Shown: positions 38,242 through 50,200 of the stretch, piece by piece
Numbering within the stretch: position 1 is the first letter of the stretch
How the letters are laid out: every line of letters starts with the position of its first letter
Source of the DNA: Watersipora subatra
Lineage: Eukaryota > Bryozoa > Gymnolaemata > Cheilostomatida > Watersiporidae
Reading direction: 5' to 3'
NCBI RefSeq assembly: GCF_963576615.1
Contig: NC_088714.1
Location: forward strand, 29,322,558 to 29,386,557
Length of the DNA stretch: 64,000 bases
Notes under the pieces: model-generated
Told to the model about the DNA's origin: nothing
The model's database searches: none
What the model saw: only the letters and a program-made list of their open reading frames with translations
Position numbers and translations under genes: made by a program

Positions 38242-41200
38242 GTAAGCATGTATGAGCATAACTTAACATTGTTAAGAGTGCCTTGGCAGTAGACAATTTA
38301 AATATTTTATTTCGATTAGCAAATATCTTGTGAAAGTGGAACTACAGTTTTCGTCAGCGATGTGATTACGGTATGCAATGTGTTAATTTTTTTTGCGCTT
38401 CACTAAACAATTCTATATCAAGCAGCCAATGGGCAAAAATCTTACATTTGACTTATCAATTATCTGCTATACAAATCCCTTTAGTCTAGGTAGGTGGTAC
38501 TACTACTGGTATTCACCCCAACAAAGGGACTCGTGGTGTCTAGGTTTTTGTAGGTTTGGTAATTTCTAGTGTTAAAATTGCTCGCACAGTTTCAAGTGTC
38601 TTCAGGTTTATCTATGGAGTATAACTATATAATATACAGTAGTTGACTCATATTGCCAAAGACAAACATTCCTGTCAACTATTAAAGTTGAACTACTCCT
38701 GAATCGACAGCTCTCGCTTTTTTTTAGTTGCAATGTTTTGGCTATCAGGAAACATCATTTTAATTCAACCATTTGGACTGTTTACGTTTTTACAGGGTTT
38801 TGAATCACACGTATTGCTTTTTGCACCACCATGATAATTTTCGTATATGAATGCAGTATGAGCTAGGAGACAAGTTTGGCATGGGCCGAGTGTATAGCTA
38901 GAACACTCTAGAGAGCAATCGTAAAGATGGACAGTGCAAACACTTTTCAATAGCTCTGAGCAGTTTGATTTGACGGTTCTATGCACTTAGCCATACTCTG
39001 TACTATATAAGGGACTATAAGGGACATACAAGTATGAAGACCTTTTACAGAGCTCGACTCTGTTTAAAATTGCATATAAATTTTATTAGTTGAATTACAG
39101 AGCTCAATGTCAGCATAGTTATGCTAATAGTGACTGGTGTCGTTGGTTTAGCCTTGACCTGAGATCGTGCAAAATTTGCTGTGACAAATGCATGAATTTG
39201 TAATACCCTGCTTATATGAAAGGTAGCTTGTTTCACCATCTTGAAATAGCTTTTGGATCTATTGGTTTTCTTTAAAAGAATAGGCATAAATGTTTTTCAA
39301 AGTTTAAATTAATATGCAAAAATTATGTCAATGCTCCTAGATTTTATAAATGTGACACTATTGTATTAGCTTCATATGACAACTGTGGTTGCCATATCGT
39401 TGAAACAGCTTGATCAATACACTACTCACTATCTTCCTTGTGTCCTACACTCAACAAACCCAACTCCCCGGTGTACTCCTGCAAGTTGCAAAATGTTTTG
39501 GGAATTGAAGTAGCATTCTGCTCTCATAAATTGCAGCATGAGCCATATAACTGAACCCACTTTGGAGATGCTGGAATATCTCTACCATTTATTGTTTGTA
39601 GCTCCATATTACCTTTATCAAAGTATATGGACATTACAAAATGGATAATTGTTTTGAAAGCTTAAATTCTGACAAAATATGTCTATAAAACGTTTTTTGT
39701 AAATTGTGCAACATTTACTTCACATTGTATTTTCTAATGACTTTCTAATATCTTTTGTGCTGTCATGACTATTTTGTGCTGGTTTAATGGAAATTCTATT
39801 TAAGATGACCATTTTTCATGTTATCAGGAATCAGATAATGTATGAGTTTTAAATATTCATAAGTTAGTCTCTGCGTGTATTTACTAAGGTATATGTATAT
39901 ATGTAACCTTCACATTTATGTTTTGTTACAACCACCCTTTTTCTAGTTGTGCTCATTTAACACCAGCAGTAGTATTTCTAGTACTGGTCTGCACTCATCG
40001 AAATCTTTCATGGCAGCCGCAACTTTACTTCTGTTGATATTTATAATTCTAATACCACAGACATTAAACTGATCAGAGAACCCATCCAGCTACCAGTATT
40101 GTTGGCTTAACCTTGTACTTTTTTTCTTATTAGTTACCTAATCTGACCTGCATTGTTGTCTTTTTATTCAGGAGATGTTGTATTGAAAAATTTGGAGCTA
40201 AAGGCAAGCGCTCTAGATGACCTCGACCTTCCTGTCAAGGTCGTATCTGGCCATCTCGGTAAGAATTGTTCAAATTTTATCTTGCATTGTTGATGAGAGG
40301 GCAGATTTCTGGCTCCAGATAATTTCAGTTATCTAAAGAGTTAGTAACTAGAGCATCGGTGTAGTTAATATAATAGTCGTTAGGGTTTTACACTTGATCC
40401 GATGGTGATTGATTAAAATTTTCTTTGGATGAGAATTCTCAACCAACTTATTACAACAGCTTATAACGATTTTCAAAATATTCAATTGTAATTCAACCTA
40501 TAATTAATGGTTTTGAAACTATTTAATTTTACACAACCCAATTACTGTGGCTCTTTGACAATGAAGAAAAGATTGTGGTCACGATATCGTTTCATATTCT
40601 TCATAATAATCATCCAAGAGACGTCTATGAAATATAATGACAGGAATTTTTATATTGTAAATATATCAGTCAAAATTGTTTATTACTATTTACTTATTGC
40701 CTATAAGTTTAATGCTTAAAGGCTGGTTCACACTATGTCGGCATTGTCTTCTCAATGATTATTTCGTCGACCATCATGTGCGTAATAACCGATGGCATCG
40801 TCAAGAATGTCGGGGAAGTTTGCAGCTGTCACACTTTCCTAATAGTTCACTGAACATCCACGACAGCCTATGCAATGTGCACCGCTTGGGTGATATTGAT
40901 TGACCGTCCTTGTTGGATTGATCTATACTTTTTTTCATGAAAGTTGCTGAGTGGCTAGTATTTTATCGTATCCATGACCATATATGAGAATGTATAATGA
41001 GAATGTTATACCACAGATGATTTACGGATGTATACGGGGATGGTTTGTGGTTGTGTTAACATTGTTATTGCAGACGATTGCCGAAGTATTGTATGATTAG
41101 TCCGACATGTGGCGATATATTGTGAGCCAACCTTTAATCAGTTTTAGAAACCTTCAAGAAGTTTTAGTGTATTATCTACAGCTTATAATAGTCAGGTACT

Positions 41201-44200
41201 TCCATCTTTGTTAAGGACGCAGCCTACTAATAACATTATAGCTGCAGTATCTGTTCTGATCAGTTATATATGCTGTATTTGTTCTGTGTATGTAGTACAC
41301 ATACAGAACAAATACATTCCAGTTAAACTAGCACATATTATGTACTAGTTTAAAGGGAATGTACAGTAAATAGGGTGTGAGTGATGTACTGGGTATTACT
41401 GACACCCTATTTATGGGTCTCTTCCGGAAGCGTGAGGCATTAGACCCTGAGTTGCAAAATGATCAATAGCTACACAAGTTCAAGAAATATTGGGCTGAAT
41501 CGAAGCAAAATTGCAAACCCAAAGTTCAGTCCACAAAAAGGACTTCTTGGAATTTTGTGTTCATCTACAGTTGAAGAAAATGTAGGAGCGTAGTGTTGCT
41601 ATTCTAGGCATCCGATAACCTAATCAGGTCACTTGCTCATCAAGATATACAAGTATTTTTTCATCTAGTCCAAAGATGTTTAGGAAGCAGTAGTCAGGTT
41701 AAGTGTCAGCTACTGCTAACCACAACTGCCGTGTAGTCTACTGATGTGTTCATACAAAGATACAACACCAATGTGCGTGATCAGCTTACCTAATGCCACT
41801 CAGTGCAACTATCCTAGTAAATTAAACTCCAACAAATCCATTATAATTTTCTAACAGTTGTTGCTCTTCTTGGTCTTGTCAGTTTTATGAGTATTTACTA
41901 CTGTATAGGTTTGACCTGTTAGACAGCTTATGAAGGTACTGTAGCTTTATCGCATATGCAGCGGATGTGTAGAGACATAAAATATTCAGTTCATGCTGTT
42001 ATGTGACACTTCATATATTAGCTAGTGGCTTAGGTTGCATTTTTTATTTGCAACTGGTGTCTTGATAGTCTGGTGTGCTGTGACAGATCATCAGGTGTAA
42101 TAATTAACTGCACAATTATTCTAAAATACATGCATAGTTGTTTCACCAAGGTGGTCGATTGGCGCAGGTAGTAGTGTTGGTCTAACAAGCTGAAAATCAT
42201 GAGTTTGAATACTGTTGCAAGCAATCCTTTTCCTAAACTTTGAGCGTCGCTTTGGACCACAGCTCTTATTATAGTAAAGATTATTATAGATCCGCAACAA
42301 TCTAACTAATAGTTGGATGATTACAATATTTAAACAGGTGTTATGATGCGAGGTTGAGCAACGGTTCTATGTAGATGATATAGATTTTAATTTAGCTAAA
42401 TGTTTGATGTATGTATTTGGGGTTTGAATCATTTACAGATCGTAATACAAGATAAGCTGGACTTTTATGCATGTTAACTTATTAAATTACTCTTCAAAAT
42501 CTTTGATTCTGTGCTAAATTTTGACCTCGTGTTCTGCAATAGTTCAATCCATTTGGCTACTTTCTCTGTTTTGGTACTTGATAGCGTAAAACTATGCCAC
42601 AGATGAATGTGTTACCTAGAATTAACCTAAGCTGTATTTTAGTTTGTCTTTTAGGTTTTGAATGTGTGGCTAGTAGTATAGTACACTAGTAATGTGACTT
42701 AATATCCTAAAACTGGGACCACTTGCTTGTTCCTAAGATAAACCATTCCTCTCAATGAAGGTAGTAAACTTGGTTACTAACATCACAGCTGATTTTCCAA
42801 GAAATGATTGTGAAGATGCGAATCAATATTCAATGCATTATTAAGTACTTACTGCTGCATATTTTAGCGCAGGGGTGAGAATTGCATTGTTGGGAAAAAT
42901 TTTATTATTTGAAGACGTGTCGCAGTTTCAAATTCTGTCTCTGTGGTTATAATTTGAGCATTCAGCTACTGTGTGCTACTCTACTCTTCGTTGCTCAAAT
43001 TAACCTAGGAATGTTGAAGTTTAACTTGCAACTCTTTGCTCAAGTGATTGCATTTGTTAGTTTGTATCCCATGCTACATGTAGATCCAATTTCACTTACT
43101 CTACTTTTCCATGCTTCAAACATTAGCCTTTGCTCCTATTTTTCAATACATACGATAGTATTAAGGTATACAATTTTGAACATTTGAAAAAAAAACATTT
43201 TTATGACACCACCTTAAAAGTAATGGATTCTCTGATAACTCATCTTGAGTTATCAGATAACGCATTGAGTCTGCAATCTTACAAGGTTGCCTTCATCTGT
43301 TGGTAATTACATCTGGTCTGTGTTTCAACATGAGTGTTGCAAATGCCAAGCTGCCGTATATACATGTATGTAGTAGTGTGTTACAATTTATTTATGTATA
43401 ACGTTTTACTTTTACTGTCTTTCATTACATTACAAAACAACATGCGAAGACGGAAATTAGGAATCATTGAGTGAGTTGAACAAAAGCGCTTCAAAAGTTG
43501 ATAATCTAATAGTATTGTGGAGGAGTAGAGAGGAGAGTAGAAGTACACAAACTGAACGAGCGATGGCGGATGCAGTACGTTGGTGTCACAGAATAAAAAA
43601 CAATGTTTGTCATATGTGTGAAAGAATAAATACAAATATTCTGGTCATACGTTACGCCAGATTTTGAAACTCGTAACACAAATACAGAAGCAAGAAAGTT
43701 TGGCAAAAACAATATGTTCAGAGATTTTAAAATAAACATTTATTCAATATATAATTAGAACTTGGAGGGTTTATGCAAGGCTATTACAGTAGAAACAGAT
43801 GCATAATAACTCGATTTAAAGAGATACTGTGTGCATAAACTTGACACCATCTATGCACATAAACATAACAACATATGCCCATTGCGGTAGATGATCCCGT
43901 TCAGTGATGTGTAACTATCACATGATTTGCACAACTCGTATCATCACGTGTCTAGAGTAAGATCCCTAATTGATGGGTGGTAGGGGTGGTTTGTTTATTA
44001 GTTCCTTCATCGATGTAAGCGAACTAAAGAATTGTAATAAATTGATTTTAATCAGGATCTATTGCACTCAGAAATCAGTAAATTTAGGGGTTGGACATCA
44101 AAAGTGTCATTTCAATGCATTTCCAGATTCTGCAAGTATTACTAAAACTGCAGTTTGAGAATAACCACACAGGGGTCTTTCGTTTCAAAGAAACTGTAAA

Positions 44201-47200
44201 CATGTTTTCAGAAAATCGGAAAAGATTGCATTTAACAAAATGTCTCGACTTAAATAAGTTTGCATGTAATGCAATAGCGGATTCTGTATTACATGCATGC
44301 TGTTATTTACATTTAATAACTCACTAGTGATCTGTGATCTCAAATATGTGTTTGATGGAAGCTTTATAAACTAGTTCAGGCTTTGTTATCATGATCAGAC
44401 CAACCTTGCACAGTAGTACGAAAAGTCATTAAAACATGAGAGTTGAAAAATTGTAAGAGAACTTATGAGACAGTTCTGTTATTCTGTTGGCATAAGATTA
44501 TTGTAGTCATTCATCGCAGTTCTTTGGGTGGCGAGTGTTACCATGTTACTCTAGGATGCAATGATGCAGCTATGCTTTTCGGGATGATAGACTAAAAACA
44601 GTAGAACCAAAAAAACTAATTGTCACCTTATTCCCGTTGCTTATACATAAACTTTATAAAAATATCATTTTATTACACTTCTTCATCTTATTAAAAGTTG
44701 TGAATAAGATATTGAAAAGGAATTAGCTAACAACACCAACAATCGTTAGTAATGTGCTTTAGCTTTTGACATGGTTATAGTGCTGATCTATTTTTTACTG
44801 CTATCAAGTTATTAGTAATGATCAAACTGTATACTTTGGCCGAGCATACAAATCGTTGTTTTTTTAAATATAAACCACGGGTGAATGTTCAATATAAAAT
44901 GGAGTTTCGAAAAGATCCAGGATAGAAAGTAGTAGATAGTTGAAATGTCAACAAACTTGCGCCTATCAAAGGAGAAAAACTTTTAATTGCAAACTATTAA
45001 ATGGTACCACGATTAATTTCCTATAGGTTCCTAAATTGCAAAGTGATAATAATAATATTATAATCAACCTGCTTGTAATAGAAACAAATTTTTAATAATA
45101 GCACCATCAAATGTGGTTGCGATATTTAGCTAGACTCCGTAGTCCTGTAATTTTACGAGTATGGTTGCTCTAAGAGTAGTATACCTGTCTTTTTGAATGC
45201 ATCTTAAAAGCATTTTTTAACAGTTTATAAATAATTAAATTGTAAACAGTAAATGTTCTGCTAGTAATTGGTCAGCTAGTAAATGGTCTGCTAGTAAATG
45301 GTCAGCTTGTAAATGGTCAGCTAGCAAATGGTTAGCTAGTAAATGATCTGCTAGTAAATAATCAGTTAGTAAATGGTCTGCTAGTACATGGTCTGCTAGT
45401 AATTTGTCAGCTAGTAAATGGTCTGCTAGTAAATGGTCTGCTAGCAAATGGTCTGCTAGTAAATGGTCTGCTAGTAAATGATCAGCTAGTAAATGGTCTG
45501 CTAGTAATTGGTCTACTAGTAAATGGTCTGCTAATAAATGGTCTGCTAGTAAATGGTCTGCTAGTAAATGGCCAGCTAATGAATGGTTTGCTAGTAAATG
45601 GTCTGCTAGTATATGTAGTAAATGGTCTGCTAGTAAATGGTCTGCTAGTAAATGGTTAGCTAGTAAATGATCTGCTAGTAAATAATCAGTTAGTAAATGG
45701 TCTGCTAGTAAATGGTCTGCTAGTAAATGGTCTGTTAGTCAATGATCAGCTAGTAATTAGTCTACTAGTAATTGGTCTACTAGTAAATGGTCTGCTAATA
45801 AATGGTCTGCTAGTAAATGGTCTGCTAGTAAATGGCCAGCTAATAAATGGTTTGCTAGTATATGGTCTGCTAGTAAATGGTCTGCTAGTAAATGGTCTGC
45901 TAGTAAATGGTCTGCTAGTATATGGTCTGCTAGTAAATGGTCTGCTAGTAAATGGTCTGCTAGTAAATGGTCAGCTAGTAAATGGTCTACTAGTAAATTG
46001 TCGGAGAAAAATGGGCTGATGGTAATACTAGGCTGGACATGTAGGCCTATACAACAAATAAAGTGTGTGCAATGTTGGATTGCCACATGTATCCACACTA
46101 CTTTAAACCTAGGGGAATCGGCAAGAGAAGTATGCTTCAAGCTTGATTGTTTAGCCTCAGCAATAATGATGTGAAATCTGTGACTTTTACATCCTTTCAG
46201 GTTTTAAGTTTATCGCTGACTGTCAAACGCTTAGAAAGTATTTTCTCCTATTTTACCATATTTTGCTATATAAATAATTTGTTTTGTTGAAGAGCAACGT
46301 TTGGTTGTGAATTTTTGTAATACACACATTTCAGTACCTTTTTTTAACTGCTTCATCAAGTCATGAAGGTACATGATGAAGCAGTTTTCGCAGTAGACTT
46401 TACTGATTGTTAGCTTCATCAACTATGCTGCCATCTCTGCCTAACTGAGTATGCGTTAGTAATCTATGAAGATATTATTGATGTGATGATAATACCCTTA
46501 TTATGCAGGTAGAATGACTATGCAAAGGAAATGCTATCAAATGCAGCCTGTATATACATGTAGATGGAGTCAATGATAAACTACTGCCAATTTATTGGTA
46601 TTCATCATCACAGTCATGCCCCCGGAATTCTTATTGCAATGCTCATTAAATATTATTCTAGATATCAATTGTGAGATCCTATCTATCAACTTTACTTAAT
46701 AACCAAACAGAGATTACCAAATAAAACAAATCACCTAGCCTAGTGTGTCCGTGTGTCCGCAATATTAAACTGTTAATTGGATAACTTTATCTCTAAATTA
46801 TTTGGTTAATTATGCAGACATGTTCATTTAAGTATATTGTTTACTGTTGGTTACAAAGATTCTGTTATCCTAACACATGCAATAAACCATGTGTTTCTTG
46901 CATTAGTTCAAAGGCTTGCCCAACGAATAGCTTGCAGTAGTTTTCAGTTGCAACCAATGGTACAGAGTGTACAGTTGTAGGTCCTCAACTGTGCAAATTT
47001 GCATACATGATCTATGTAGGACAGGGACATGTGGAGTTTCTGATTAGGTATTGTATCACCATGACAAAGAATTAAGAGACCAATTTTTGTACTAGTGAGG
47101 TATCATACATAATTAATGTTTTTTTTTCATTTCCCTTATAAGCACCAATTTGTTTGCCTGAGAGGGAATGTTCCCTAGTTTCTGCATATGCTCCAGTATG

Positions 47201-50200
47201 TTCAGTCGTTCTTTGGTCTTTTGCAGGAACACTCATCCTGAAGATTCCATGGAAGAAGCTCTATACGGCTCCGCTAGAAGTCGTTATAGAAGATTTATTT
47301 GCCATAGCAGCCCCCAACGCAGGTAGGCTATTTCCATGTTGCTACGGGTCGTTTTTGTAGGGCTAGCTTCAGCCAATCATATGTAGATATCGTGAAGGCT
47401 TGATTGCAGACAAATTCGACATCAATTACTAAAAACCAAGAGTCTTTTAGGCTTGATTAGTGTGTCAGCTGCTGCAGTGCCCTAACTTTGTCACCACGAA
47501 TTGTCCACGTTTTTCTATGTTCCTACTATGCCATGCCAAGGTTCAATTCTTGGTATTTGAATCTGTGATAGCAAGCAGATTGATACAAATATTTTAATAT
47601 TAGCGAAACTAAATGCTCCGTTGTAATGCGGAACTAACTAAAATAGTTTTTTAGTTATTTTAGTCATTATTGGAGGGTGGTTTCATTTTTAATGAAGAAA
47701 GACAAGAATATAGTTGAATAATCTATGCTTCAGAGTGCTGTTAGGAAGATATTTCTAAGATAGATGCAGTTTTTTCGTGTCTTCAGTTAAACTTAACGGT
47801 AACATGTAACCAGAGTATAACCTGTATCGTTAAACGATACTTTGTCAAAGTATGTATTTACTTCTAAAATGGAAACTTCCATGACCTTTTTAGGACATCT
47901 TTGTTTTTGCCATCATGACATCACGTGCCAATACATTTTTATTGTCATTTCAAAGAAATAAAGTTTAAACAGATAATTCTAAACTGTGCGAGTTTAGTAT
48001 ATTAATTAAATTTAAACGGTTTTCGACTAAAATTTCTCGTGGCAGCTACAAAGTTGTTTTACGTTTGGCGCTCGGTAGGCTGTGACTCGTCACACAGCGC
48101 TCGTAACGCTGCAATATAGTCGCATAGGCCGCAACATTGTTGCAGCGAGATAGTCACTGTCTGGCTATTCGCGACTTAATTGTCAGGCTGCAACATAGTT
48201 GCAGCCTGGCGAGCACCAAGCATGAAACGGCATTGTAGCTGCCTCAAGAAATTTTAGTCAAAGATCATTTAGTTATATATATATATATATATATGACTCT
48301 TGTGAAAACTGTGAGGAAATATTTTCACATTCCGTGATAAGCATTGTCCAAATCATTGCATGATGAATACAAAAGGTTATGGGATCAGAGGCCTCTTGTT
48401 CAAAGTATTTGCATTTCTGCAATTGTTTCAAAACTTAACTACTTATTTTCATCCAGAAATAGTCAGGGTTACTCACTTACAGGTGACAAGTTTTTACGGC
48501 TTCGATTTTTGCCTGCATATAAATCTCAATGTTTGTATGTCTGTTCGTCCATCCAGTTATAGCAATATAGTTTTAGGAATGAAAAATCTGCAGCACACTG
48601 GATTTGAACTCGAATCTTCCAGCTCTGCAGACGGGCATTTATCCAATACTCTACACTGTCCAACTGGATATACTATGGAATAAATTGGACACATACTTAT
48701 TATACATACCAATATTTCATGGCTTCACGCTCAACACTGCAGTTGGCGTTATGCATGAAGTCATGTCAGAAAGAAAATGTCCATATGGGCAGGAAAATGC
48801 TTAAACTTACATGGCCAACAAAACTTGCAATCGATATAGAGCTGTAGTAAGCACAGCAGTCAGTACAGTATGAATTACACAGAAATAAACACAGTACATA
48901 GAAATAAACACAGTACACAAAAATAAACAAAACATATTTATTTAAAAATTAAAATGATAAATTTTGCAGTTATATACTTGGCATATGTTGTAATAATAAA
49001 TATTTTTCTGACTAATAAGTATTTTTATTACCTGTGTAACTCCGGGCATTCATCTAGTCAATCATGAGGACAACATAAATAACACCTTAAGGAACACACT
49101 GTCAGCTTACCATGTTTCTGTTTAATATATTCAGTTTGCAACGTATACTTTCTTATGTAGTTCTATTTTGAGGTTGCCTATGAACTACTAGTTGAAGGAA
49201 TATATGTCACTGAGTATGACAGTATATTTTAACTAAACTACGACCCAAATAGTAAGCTTTATCGCACGTCTATTTTAAAAAAATGAAGAATATGTTAATT
49301 TATACATTATCACAGGCCAAATCACTTCAAAACTCACTGGAGTTCAAATGTACGGCTAGTTGAACTGTTTTTGAAGCTTTCTCCTTAATACCTTCAAAAC
49401 TCATTTATGAAATTGACAGTTTTGGCTTATGCAATTAGCCTTGATTTATTTATTCGCATAATCTTGATGAATCAAGCGCGTCATTTTTAGTGCCATGAAT
49501 TTCTGGCACTAAAAATGTTGATATGATTTGCCTCATTTTATTGCTCAAAGGCTAAACAGCCTTTGAGCAATAAAATGCTGATAATTCTTTATTATCGGCA
49601 TTTTATTCTATTTAGATTTTATCAGCATTATTATCAGCATTATATCGATAATGCTGATAAAATCTAAAATTTTTGATGAAAAGATTTCATGACAAGATCC
49701 TGCGAAAAGGGTATGGTACAAAGTCAACAATTAACTATTAATCGTCATGGTTTCAATGATTCATTCAAGGGACTACTTACTGTTTACTAAATACTAGTTA
49801 GCTATTTTGCTGATACAGGTGCCACCATATTTTGTGCAGTATTTTTTCAGCTGGATGAAGCTTGCTTTTTTAATGCTCTGCCGAAAGTTCAAAATTCTTT
49901 TAGCAAAGGTTTTCTGCTTGTATACATAACCATATCCACATAACATATCCATACCGTAACCGTACATAATCATATCCACATATAACATAAAAACTTAGCA
50001 CTTTTCTTTGCTGCATTTGCTAATTATTGTAACTAGTATTGGTTCATTCATCAGCTTCATTTGAGCAATCCATCACTCTAACAAATATTAGTGTGTTTAT
50101 ATCATTGTATGAAAGTGTGTTTCTCTCAATATATATCGATCATATGTAGTAAAATTGAATTATTAGAGGAAAAAAATTAGTTGCTCATCTATAATATTTT

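Noticed and set aside
45235-46140. Leu-Ala-Asp-His-Leu repeat proteins on the minus strand
   Set aside because: The 15-bp minisatellite period is a multiple of three, so the frame stays open. No gene context.
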